Source of the DNA: Citrus sinensis
Taxonomy: Eukaryota > Streptophyta > Magnoliopsida > Sapindales > Rutaceae
Assembly: GCF_022201045.2 (NCBI RefSeq)
Contig: NC_068557.1
Span: 26,885,501 to 26,949,500 of the forward strand
Direction: 5' to 3'
DNA length: 64,000 nt
Both the position numbers and the translations under genes were made by a program. This document shows, in pieces, positions 44,060-54,710 of the stretch. A model generated the notes under the pieces. It was given only the letters and a program-made list of their open reading frames with translations. It did no database searches and had not been told where the DNA came from. The stretch's first letter is position 1, and every line of letters starts with the position of its first letter.

Positions 44060-44329
44060 TCATGAGGAACGGGAGGAGAGACAGACGGAGAGAGCGAGCT
44101 GAGCCTGTTGGCACTGCGATCGTTTGAGTGCGGTCCCACCACTTGAACAAAAAGAGCGCACCGCCTCCGATTCTTCGGGACACGCATCCGCCACCAGACA
44201 CTCCGCCAACGCCCTGTTCAGGTGCCGACACACCGACTCCCTCGCGGGACCCGATGCCACTCGCTTGTGGCACTCGCACAGCGCCCTGTGCAGCCTCTCG
44301 CAACCGCCCTTCGTCGCTTCGCCTTGCAT
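44060..44329 (-). CDS. Twin-CX9C (CHCH, COX19/Cmc1-like) mitochondrial-type protein
   Basis: Intact single-exon ORF of 89 aa, start MQGEATKGGCERLH at 44329. Cysteines at 10 and 20, 34 and 44, and 73 and 83 form three C-x9-C spacings (CERLHRALCEC, CRHLNRALAEC, CQQAQLALSVC), with another pair at 50 and 61. Twin-CX9C proteins fold as disulphide-linked helical hairpins, are imported into the mitochondrial intermembrane space by the Mia40/Erv1 relay, and mostly serve respiratory-chain (cytochrome c oxidase) assembly. The length and the ending ALKRSQCQQAQLALSVCL match a small conserved plant COX19-family protein. No transit peptide is expected for this class. The coding sequence is GC-rich against an AT-rich background. 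Confidence 0.82.
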   Translation of the reverse strand: MQGEATKGGCERLHRALCECHKRVASGPARESVCRHLNRALAECLVADACPEESEAVRSFCSSGGTALKRSQCQQAQLALSVCLSSRSS

Positions 44330-46237
44330 CGCCTTCCCCTGCTCAAATTGCTAACGATGAATTCATTTACGACTATTGATCGATGTGTTGTTCATTATTT
44401 ATTTAAACATTTTGTTTGTTTTTTAAATAAAATTTAAAGAAAAAGCAATCTGCAGATCAGAGTGAATTAAAAAAATCGTGAGGCCAGTACATGGACCATG
44501 ATCGTGAACTTTTCTCTTGACGGGCCTGGTCCACTCAAGATCGAGAACCCGGTCCAATAAGATAGATCGGTGGCGATTACCATCCCACTATAAATAAACA
44601 CGAAGGTTCAATCAAGTTCTTGAAACATATTTCACTTTCGTAAAAAGTTCAATCAAATTCGTTCTGCGAGAGAATAAATTGTTTCACGCTAAGGTTGAAG
44701 AAATTTGTCTCTTCAAATCATTGACTTAATTTATATACCTTAGCTTGGCTTTTACCAAACCAAGTTGGTAAGTTCAATTATAGTAGCACGCATGCTTGCT
44801 ATTTACTGAAGAGTCAAATTTTTTAAGAGTAATGATATAGTTGTAAACTCTTGTACAAACTGATGTGATATTAATTTATTGGCTGAATTAAATATGTATT
44901 GGCCCACATGATTTATTTATATTATTTTATATTTTCATTCAACCAATGAATTAATATACATCAGTTTGTACAATATAAATTTGTATAAGAATTTATGACT
45001 GTATCATCACTCATTTCTTAATGAACATATAATGTGGATCATTTTTATAGTTGGTAAGCGAAGTCATCCACTACAAAAATTCAAAGCTTTAAGAGATCGT
45101 TTGTTATTAAACTGGCCAAACTATTCAATCAAGGGGCGGCATTCATTTAAAAAAAATATACGTATATGTATATGTATATAAATGATAAAAATGAAGGGGC
45201 ATGGCATGCGATAATGCGTGTGAAGTCATGCCCACGTTTTAACTGTTTCGTCAGGAATTTCGTTCAAAATTCTCCCGAGCAAAGCCCAATTTAAAACACC
45301 TTGTTTTTGGAGGATAAAATCACCCCAGCAAAACACCAATTCTCTTTACAATTTAATATAATTTTATTAAATGAAATGACCACTTCACCGATTTTATTTT
45401 TATTCTTAATAATTGCTTTTATATATTTATAAAATGTAAACAATTTCATAAAAGAGTTTCTCATGTTTTGTTAAGCTTTAGCTTTTGCTCGGTTCGTTTT
45501 TTCCTTCACCAACAAAAAAAAAAAAAAAAGTTTCTCATGCAAAAGATATTAGAAAAGTCATGCATACGACAAAATCCAGTACCATCTAACGTGGCCGAAC
45601 TTGACTTTTGGAAAAAAGAAAAAAAGAAAAATGCATTTCTCTTGTGGTCCAGAACATAAAATTGACAATGACATCTCAATAACATTCATGGCTTGCAAAA
45701 TTATCATAATGACAACATTCTGTAAAAGTATTATTTTCATAACCCTTTTTTTTTTTTGAAAAAAAAAAAACAATCGTTTTTCGATCGCAAGAGCCCAACA
45801 ACATTAGTGGAGGATGTTGTAAGAGAGAAGAGAAATTTGAACTCCGATTTATTATGTCGTATTAAAATCTACTCCTAATCTAAGATCTCCTAAACTTTTA
45901 ACCATCTTATACTAATGTGTCATACAGTCCATTTTGTCGGCGCACCGCACAACTTTCCTCTGAGACGTCAATACGACTCTTGAGAATTTAAGCGAATGTT
46001 TACCGCAACGGCACCTTAGGAAATAAAATCACCACTTCTGTTTTTTTTTTTTTTTTTTAAAAAAAAAAATATTTAAACCGTTCATGAATCCAGAAAAAAA
46101 AATTAATTTTCTTAAGATATTCGAGCGTCACATTTCCATTTATATTCAATGAAAATGCGAAGTCATTATTCACTTCACAATATGAGATTGTAAGAAGGAG
46201 AATAAAACAAGGAAAGAGATAAACAGACAGACACCCT
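44330..46237. other. Intergenic stretch between the CX9C gene and the UGT
   Basis: AT-rich, without a gene. It contains the divergent upstream regions of the two flanking genes, the MITE at 44827-45012, and poly(A)/poly(T) tracts (45510-45530, 45747-45770, 46039-46070). Confidence 0.6.
44818..45021. mobile_element. Mutator-type MITE, second family member
   Basis: The element 44827-45012 (186 bp) has inverted arms like the one at 23420-23621 (GAGTAATGATATAG ... TTGTACAAACTGATGTG at left, CATCAGTTTGTACAA ... GTATCATCACTC at right). The flanks ATTTTTTAA (44818-44826) and ATTTCTTAA (45013-45021) form a 9-bp target duplication with one mismatch. Confidence 0.82.
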
Positions 46238-47728
46238 ATGACCATGAGGAAGCTTAATCTGGTGTTCACATCCACTCCAGGAATTGGCAACCTGGTTCCT
46301 GTCGTTGAATTCGCGCGTCTCCTAACAAATCGCGACCGTCGATTCTCCGCCACCGTTCTCATCATCACCATACCGGAACGACCCATCGTCAATTCATATA
46401 TCCAGACACGCGGCACCGCATTGTCCGTTCATGATAATGATGATGTCAACTTCCTCCACCTTCCCACGGTGGACCCTCTCTCGCCAGATGAGTACCAATC
46501 CTCGCTGGGCTACTTGTGCACGCTGATTGAGAAACACAAACCCCACGTAAAGCATGCAATCGCTAACCTCATGGCAACCGAGTCAGGCTCGGATAATGCT
46601 GTCTCTGTTCGGGTTGCTGGGTTGTTTGTTGACATGTTTTGCACGTCCATGATTGATGTAGCTAACGAACTGGGAATTCCCAGCTATCTTTACTTTGCTT
46701 CTCCTGCGAGTTTTTTAGGGTTCTTGCTTTACTTTCCAACTCTGGACGCCCAACTCGCCACTGAGTTTGTTGACTCGGATACTGAGTTGATTGTTCCAAA
46801 AGACTCGTCTATCACTGAGTTAAAGATACCGAGTTTTGCGAACCCTTTACCTCCGCTCGTTTTACCTACAACAGCTCTGAAGAGAAAGCAGGACGGATAC
46901 ATGTGGTATTTATACCATGGGCGCAGGTACTTGGAAACCAAGGGGATGATTGTAAATACGTTCCAAGAACTTGAACCGTATGCAATCGACTCGCTTCGTG
47001 TCACGGAGATGCCACCGGTCTACCCTATTGGACCGGTTTTGGACCTCCACGGACTGGCTCAATGGCACCCAGACCGGGCCAGTCAAGAGAAGATCATGAG
47101 ATGGCTCGATGATCAACCTCCATCATCGGTGGTGTTCTTGTGCTTCGGGAGCATGGGAAGCCTTAGTGAGGCTCAATTGAGAGAGATTGCGGTCGGATTG
47201 GAGCGGACCGGATTTCGGTTCTTGTGGTCAATCCGTGAACCGTCCAAGGGCACAATTTATCTCCCGGGTGAATACACAAACCTTGAGGAAATACTGCCCG
47301 AAGGATTTTTCCATCGCACGGCTAAGATTGGATTAGTGTGTGGATGGGTCCCGCAAGTTACGATCTTGGCCCACCAGGCCGTAGGAGGGTTTGTATCGCA
47401 TTGTGGGTGGAATTCAATACTGGAGAGTCTATGGTTCGGTGTTCCAATGGCGACGTGGCCTGTGTATGCGGAGCAACAAATGAATGCGTTTCAATTGGTG
47501 AAGGAATTTGGATTAGCGGTGGAGATTAGATTGGATTATAGGGAGGGGAGTGATTTGGTGTTGGCGGAGGAGTTAGAGAAGGGGTTGCAACAATTGATGG
47601 ACGGTGATGATCAGGTGCGGAGAAAGGTAAAACAGATGAAAGAAAAGAGTAGGACGGCTATGATGGAGGATGGATCATCATATAAATCTTTGGGATCGTT
47701 GATTGAAGAATTAATGGCTAATATTTGA
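46238..47728 (+). CDS. Family 1 UDP-glycosyltransferase, UGT71-like (496 aa)
   Basis: Intronless ORF from ATG 46238 (a second ATG at 46244 is equally possible) to TGA 47726-47728. The C-terminal PSPG sugar-donor box runs from W370 to Q413/414 (WVPQVTILAHQ, GGFVSHCGWNSILESLWFG, MATWPVYAEQQ). FLCFGSMGSL (300-309) and YPIGPVL (262-268) are typical. The N-terminal motif is STPGIGNLVP (12-21): position 18, where plant UGTs normally have the catalytic His (PGxGH), is Asn. The partner Asp of the dyad is present (LFVDMF, D132). Such enzymes move glucose from UDP-glucose to flavonoids, phenolics or terpenoids in the cytosol, so the His change may alter or reduce O-glycosylation. Substrate cannot be read from sequence. 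Confidence 0.9.
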   Translation: MTMRKLNLVFTSTPGIGNLVPVVEFARLLTNRDRRFSATVLIITIPERPIVNSYIQTRGTALSVHDNDDVNFLHLPTVDPLSPDEYQSSLGYLCTLIEKHKPHVKHAIANLMATESGSDNAVSVRVAGLFVDMFCTSMIDVANELGIPSYLYFASPASFLGFLLYFPTLDAQLATEFVDSDTELIVPKDSSITELKIPSFANPLPPLVLPTTALKRKQDGYMWYLYHGRRYLETKGMIVNTFQELEPYAIDSLRVTEMPPVYPIGPVLDLHGLAQWHPDRASQEKIMRWLDDQPPSSVVFLCFGSMGSLSEAQLREIAVGLERTGFRFLWSIREPSKGTIYLPGEYTNLEEILPEGFFHRTAKIGLVCGWVPQVTILAHQAVGGFVSHCGWNSILESLWFGVPMATWPVYAEQQMNAFQLVKEFGLAVEIRLDYREGSDLVLAEELEKGLQQLMDGDDQVRRKVKQMKEKSRTAMMEDGSSYKSLGSLIEELMANI

Positions 47729-49804
47729 TGCTAAAACAAAAGTAGCTTCAAGCAATTACAGGGTGTCATTTGTTTTTAAATAAATAGTACGGTTGAATTA
47801 GGTGGCAAATGGAAAGTGTTTCTTTTGTATTTGGTCGGTTGCTTAAAAGCTATGTCTACGAGAGAATTATTTTATAGTTGGGAGTCATTTGAAATAATCA
47901 AATTATTCGCTGTATTTATTTAGAAAAATAAATCTATTAAAAATTTAAATTTTGAAAAATATCTAAAGTCCTTTTCACCAATCTCTTTCTCTAATTTCTT
48001 GATTTTTTTTTTAATTTTTCGTCACTGATAAAAAATTATTTTTTTTTTAATAATGAGTTTTGTCCCTCTTAATTTGTGAAACTCTATAATAGAACTAATT
48101 ATTTGCATTAAAAAGAAAATATCTTAAAGACTTGATGAGAATTGGAAAATTAAGAATAAAAAAAAGGAAATGGATACTAAGTAATTTTATAAAAATTTAT
48201 TTTGATAATAAATTTTTAGGTGAGATTATTTACGCTCTAGAAAATACTTTGAACACTCTATTAATTTGTACACTCATCTACTAATACTAAATTAAAAAAA
48301 AATGGATATTACTTTGTACACTCTTTAAAATACTAAAAGGAATCCTCAACTAAATTTTTAAGTAATTATATTTAATTACTCTACACGCATAAAATTTATA
48401 ATTCACTGGAAAAATAACTCGAAACACTCATTTCTTGTATAAAATTTTATTCTTTTGAAAATCAGGTGTCAGAATACTATAAAAGAAAATAAATCATCTT
48501 ATTTTCCATGTTCATTATTCTTCTTTTCAATAAGTTTTATTATTAGTTAAATTTTAATGTATTACTTCTTTTTCTTTTGTTTTTTCTTAGTGGCGGACCT
48601 ACAATTGGGCTACCCAATCCTAATCAGAAAAAAACCATTTACACCCACTGTATTTTCATTAATTTTATATAATAATAGAGTTTTTCTTTTATTTTCAAAT
48701 ATTTCCTTAATTAATTATATTTTTGCCAATTGAAATTAGTGACTTATGTTATAAAATGATTAAATTATATATTTATTGAATAGACTTAAAATAGTGGGGG
48801 GCTAAAATGTTATTACTGCTTTAGTTTATTTAAAAAAATTATAATTGAAAAAAAATGCCAATTTAAATAAAATTATCACTAGTATTAAAAGTACTTACAA
48901 AAACAACATGTAATAGCAATTATCAACATTTTCATAAACTTTTTATGTGAATTTTGAGATTTCATTTAGTAGTTACAATAATTAAGATAGCAAGTTAGAA
49001 AATAATATTTGAGTATTTTGAGGAGGTTTTACTAGAAGAATTACTATATGATTCTTCAAAGAGAGTCAAAGCGCATACTAAAGAAACAACAACATTCAAA
49101 TATGTTTTTACTGGATGAGCTTAGTTTATTATTGAAACTTTTAAGGAATAATATGTTTATAATTTTAAAAGATGAATAAATTTTAGTTGATTAATTTCTT
49201 TAAGCCTAGTAGCTAGCTACTTGACTTCAAATATTAAAGTTTTACTTGTGAATTTTAATTGATTGTGATTCCATGCATTGATTTAATTTAGCTTAAAATT
49301 CTTAATTGATTAATTAATTCTTATATAATTACGTGTTATTATAAGTTGTCATGTCATATTTCATAATTAAAAAATAATATTTTAGCCCGAGATAATATAA
49401 ATGATTGGGTCAGCCCCTGTTTTTCATTGAATATCAATTTTAATTTTCAACTTTTTTTTAAAATAGAAACTGAATTGCCTTAGAATCCTAATACTTTAAA
49501 AAAAAAAAAGTCAATTATATGGCATGAAGCTTTTTCACCCTAAGCCAGCAAACAGACACGTACACCAAGCACGATCGGCTAATGCATCAGCTAGCTGATT
49601 ACAAGAAGCAAAGGAATCTATCAAATTTATAAGGCATTACAAGGCAAAATTAGTCATCTACGTATTAAGGATTTGACAGTGAGAAAATTAAATGTTGGAT
49701 GGGCATGTTAAATGAGTGTTCAAAGTAGTAATTTTATATTTGTTTATAACATATGGTCCTTAATAATAATAATCCATTTTGCGATAGTAGAATATTTTGA
49801 TTAA

Positions 49805-51043
49805 AGATGGCTAATGGGTCATGCCAACCATCAAAGATGAAATACCAGCTAAGCAACCTAAGAGGGTGGTGAATTGAGTTTCTAAAAAATTATGAAATAA
49901 TTAAATCAAAATCCAATGCAAATATCTAATAAAATTAAGCAAATAACAAACAAATAAATAACAACAATTAAAATGTAAAGAGAGAAGGGAAAGAGAATCA
50001 AACACGAGATTTTTACGTGGTTTGGCAAACCCTACCTACGTTCACGCCTCCAAACTCATCGGATTTGATGATTCCATTAACCAAGCCCTATACACCCCAA
50101 GGTTTAAAAATCTTTACAATTGACTTCCAAAGTGCAATTTAGTTTATTATCATCAAAATCAATATTGTAGGAATATTTATGTTAACAGAATGAAGGCTCA
50201 TGCATGCTCGTACTTGTGCTATACCGTGTCGTGCCTACTATGTACTTCGTGCCATGCCTAATTTTTTATGCTTAGGCCCAGCCCAGCACACATGGCGTGA
50301 TGTGTCGTGCTTGAGAAAAATAGAACAATAAACTTTTTTTTTAATTTTTTTAAGAAGGCATGACAAATTATTGACATATTTTTTTTAAGCTTATGTACTT
50401 TTTTGAGTTTATGTGTCTCTAGTCAAATTCAATATAATCAAAAATTCAAAACTCAAGTCTATATTCAATAATAATAAACTAATAATAGTAAGAGAATATA
50501 TTACTAATTATTAAGTTAGACCTTACGGCATTAAAATTTTTTTTAACACTTAACAACAACAACAATAATATTAAATTTTTCTTAATGGTTCATTTAATTG
50601 TTAACTCGGATTAACATTGAGTCATAAATCATAGTTCATATAACATTAATACATATCTATAAAATCATGATATTTATAATTTTATTTATTAAAATCATGA
50701 TATCAATTATTAATTTAATAAATTATAAACATAAATCAATTAGAGTATTTTTTAAAAAAACTAAGAATTAAATGAATTTAGAAAACTTGCGCTAATAAAA
50801 TATTTCAAGTTATTTGTAAAATTATAAAATTTTAAATTTACTTTTATTAAAAAGTGAAACATACTTATTATAGGTATTTTCTCATGTGTGTTTTAACCTA
50901 ACTATAATCTTACTGTACTTTTAAGGTCCCACGTATTTAAAATTTTAAGTTCGGCCCAACCTGCATGCATGTCATGTTGTGCCACGTGTCCCACTGAAAC
51001 GTTCTCGTGTTGTACCACTTGCCGCTTGACCCATTAGCCATCT
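49805..51043. mobile_element. Putative hAT-like element with exact 17-bp terminal inverted repeats
   Basis: AGATGGCTAATGGGTCA (49805-49821) is exactly the reverse complement of 51027-51043. Near the ends and at 50200-50330 occur CGTGCC/GGCCCAGC/GTCGTGC phrases, as in subterminal repeats of hAT elements. No target duplication could be confirmed. An LTR-like fragment interrupts the left part. Confidence 0.45.
49850..50170 (+). repeat. LTR-like fragment nested in the 17-bp-TIR element
   Basis: The stretch contains AACCTAAGAGGGTGGTGAAT (49855-49875) and TTTTTACGTGGTTTGGCAA (50010-50028) with CCTACGTTCACGCCTCC, phrases frequently found in plant Copia-type LTRs. No boundaries or coding region. Confidence 0.35.
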
Positions 51044-51752
51044 CTAATTTTAATAACAAATAACTCTATAAAAATATGAGCGTTAAAAGTAATTTTTATA
51101 GTGTAAATAAATAACATCGTCTTAAAATTTTAAATTAAAAAATATGTAAAAAGAAAATTAGTTGGTTCAAATAACCACTTTTATTTTGTTTTTCAATACG
51201 TAAACCTCCAAATTTGTGTTATGAATTGAAACTTTAAGAAAAAAAAAAAAAAACATTGTGATGGTTCATGGTTGTAACATACAACACAGATAACGGTTGT
51301 AAATTTATTTTCCTTGTCAAGGCTGTGTTTTTTTGGGCTAATCTAAAAGCACTTGGTTGTGGTGGAACCCATACTTCGATAAACTCTGTCAATAATTGCT
51401 TTGCTGTGCCTTTTTCTCCACGAAAGACTTTAAATTTCTACGCCTTTTTCAATTCATTTTTTCTTTCTTTCTTTCTTTCTTTATTTTGCTCCACTCTCAA
51501 GAACACACAATCTTTCAATTCTCATGCGTGAGAAAAGGCACCAACTGTTGGGACAAATCATATTAAAATTATATACATGAGACAAAAGAATACATATGTC
51601 CAATCACATATTCTTCCAACCAAAATTAGTGAGTTTTGAGGGTGCCAATTACGGTTAGCTTATTTAATATGAATTTTTGGATGGTCAAACCCAATTTGAG
51701 ATTTGAAGTTTTGAACTCATTCATATGGGTGAAGAGTGATTTAATTTACAAT

Positions 51753-51783
51753 CTCTTCTTCTTCTTCTTCTTCTTCTTCTTCT
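51753..51783 (+). repeat. (CTT)n microsatellite
   Basis: About ten CTT units in an otherwise unremarkable stretch. Confidence 0.85.
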
Positions 51784-53520
51784 TTTGGGTTAAAAATAGA
51801 AACCGTAACAATTTTTTTTTTCCATGCATGAAAAGTGGAAAATTTAAAAAGTGTGGATCTCGTTTAATTCTCGAGAGAGTGAAGAGTAAATTTTACAATG
51901 ATGTAACTCAGTTTTAGTGTGAGGACTACATTACGTTAAAACAGCTTCATGTGTGAATGCTAAAATTATATTCTGATAGAAGTCCATTGATGATGATTTG
52001 ATAATTGACATATAAAGAAAGATAATGTGGGGGTGGCATGACATGATGCGAAGATAATGTAAGAGATAATATATGTCACAATTGGAGAGATAGGCTGACA
52101 GTGAGAGGCTGATTTTACCTTCCAGAAAGGCAACTCTCTTTAGTAAAGGTCTATTATTGGGATAGGATTTGTAGTACAGGAAATATAATAACAGGTCAAG
52201 CATATGACACATAAGAGAGAAATAAAAATTAAAAAGAAAAAAAAAAAACAAAGTGTGCGTGCTTTGAATTTGAAATTTCACTATTTGAGATAAAACCCAT
52301 TAAAGAAGAAGAGAGAAGTAAAAAGTAGTAATGATATGTAAAGTGATGATGATTGCTGAAAGGCTTCTGCCTCCAATATAGACCTTTTGTGCCCCACAAC
52401 TAATTGACCACTTTCAACTTATATTATTGTTCAAACGACCTTTAAATCATGGTTCTCAAAATTTTAAATAAACCTAAAAAAAATTGTAATAATAATGTTA
52501 AAAGATTTTATAAAAGAAAGCCAAGAGCTCCTGTAGTACTTGCATGTGTAATATACAGCCTCAAATATATTATTGGCCTACGTAATTAACTTTAGGTAGT
52601 GATTACGATAGAGTTACTCTGTTATATAATATTATTTTATAACCACACAATTAAAATAATAAATAATAAAAAATAAATAATCATTATGATTGTTCAATTA
52701 TTAGTAGTGTTCTGCGGTAAAACAAATCTATTGTAGGCAGATTCCTTTACTTTATTGATTGTTTTGATTATTAAAATATGTAATTACAAATTTTTAATGC
52801 ATAAAATCTCGAGAAGCAATTAAACGAGGTATTTTAATTTTTTTAAATGTGTAATAATTTTTTTTTTTACTTTTAAGTGCTGAATATTACCAATTCAATT
52901 CAGTTTTGAATTTGCATGGTGTGTTTACTTCTTAAATTAGATAATATGAATCATTGACAGTATTTTTAACATATTCATCTAACACGTATAATAGATGAAT
53001 TAAGGGAATATATATATAAACATAAATGTGTAAAAACAAAAAGAGAACAAGGCCTCTAGCGTTAGGCTAGTCTCCAAAACCAAAAATGGATGGTGGAAAA
53101 TTATTCGGGTGAAGAGTGTGCTGCTTTTGGGGAGCAAATATGGATGGGTCCCTAATTTCCCCACCAAAATTAAAAATATTAATGGGATCCAAGAAAATTA
53201 TTTCTTTCTCCTCCATTAAAATTTCTTCACATTGCCACTGTTGCACTTGCTTTCCACCAGAAAATGTAAGTGTGAAGTGATCTAACCAAAAAGAAGGGAA
53301 AAAAAAAACAAAAGGATTGATAAAGGCTGCCCACAAAAAAGTATATGCAAAAGAATAATTAAAAAAAACAAAAATCCCATATTATTTTATTTATTTGTTA
53401 TATACAATACAGTTCTTGTAATTATCAGATATTTATGTGCCTTTCTCTTTCCAAATATAACAATATTTTCCAATTTCCCTTTCTCTTTCCTCAGATTATT
53501 AGAAAATTTCTTATAGCTTT

Positions 53521-54710
53521 CTCTTTCTAAAAATATTTTTAGCTGACGCACAGATACTCACTCAATTCAACACTCTAATAATCACTATGCAAAGTGGCAA
53601 TTTTGCATTTGTCTCATCATCTTTTCTTCACGGAGATTGTGTGGTAGGGTATGAAAGTCTACTACAATAGTCCTGATTTTTGAGTTACTCCATCACAGCT
53701 CCACCATTGCTGATCGGTGAGTTTCGCCTGAGAATATGCTAAAGATTTCATTTTTAATCGTATATGCCATCTGGGTCTTAGCTTAATTTGTCAACTTGGT
53801 ATCATTTACTATCCGGGTTTTGCTCAGTTTACCATTTTTTTATGTGTTTGTTCTGTTTTTTCGTTCCATTCGTGCAGTTATGGACCCTGTTAATATTTTA
53901 GGAACCCATTTCAATTTTTTTTATAATTTATTATAATTTAAAGAACACTTTTTTTTTACTTTTTAACTGAAGTGTTTATTTATTTGGGCTGGCTCTATTT
54001 CCTTTCTTTAATCTTTCCAGCTTCTCAGCCCTCCCATTTGTCGAAAAGGTTATATTTTTTTCATCTCTTGATTCTGCTTCTGTTATCTTAAAATTTCTAC
54101 TTCAGTTCTCCAGTGATGAATTTGTTTCTTTTCGCTCGTGGAGCTTTGAAAGAGATGGATACACCAATATCTTTTCGTACATAATTTTTTTTTTTTTTTT
54201 GGGTGGCAATTTGAATGTGCAGAAAATTATTAGAATTTGTAGTCCTTTTCATCTGAATAGATCAGAGGGCACCAAACTTTACATCAGTGAACTGTGGTCT
54301 CTATTTTGTGCTATAGCTATGGTTTTCAATTTAGATAGTTTCCCATTTTGCTAGTCTTTATGAGTGCTCGGACTTGGTATTGGTCTCAGAGACTTTCATT
54401 CTCTGTTTTATTATAGACAGTGTGTTTGTTAAATCAATGATTTGTGATCATCAATGATGTTTGTCTAGCTTGTTTATTCATCCTTTTTATGTTCTGTAAC
54501 CAATGTTCTACGGTGTACTGTTATGGAGGTTCATTCTAAATTTACTTTATGTCTACTCTAATTTTTTTTTTCCAATATTATTTTGGTCCCTCATCCCTGA
54601 TGATCGAAGATAATAACATGATATGTCTGGTCTTTGCCAGAGTTATTAGTTTAGTGTCAACTTGGGATCATAAGAGCTATTGAATTAATGCCATGTAGGA
54701 GGGCTGAAAG
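53521..54710 (+). other. Probable 5'UTR region and leader intron of the NAL1-like gene
   Basis: A donor TGATCG|GTGAGT ends a probable first exon at 53716, and CCATGTAG|GAGGG gives an acceptor at 54698/54699, twelve bases before the ATG. The 982-bp intron is T-rich. The transcription start is not determined; CT-rich sequence lies at 53450-53540. Confidence 0.5.

Larger units (their letters stand above)
47729..53520. other. Long AT-rich intergenic stretch
   Basis: No gene recognised. Contents: a GTGGCGGACCTAC hAT-like end at 48591, a 17-bp terminal inverted repeat pair at 49805 and 51043 with an LTR-like fragment between, a (CTT)n tract at about 51753-51783 and (TTTC)n near 51463. Short ORFs (51268-51531, 51636-51917, 52281-51931, 53336-53067) show no family features and are probably chance. 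Confidence 0.5.

Noticed and set aside
44005..44437. Other-frame ORFs over the CX9C gene
   Set aside because: The - strand frame 44329-44060 has the CX9C pattern; the others are shadows of its GC-rich sequence.
51268..51917. ORFs of 87 and 93 codons
   Set aside because: They run through simple (TTTC) and (CTT) repeats and poly-T; no protein features.
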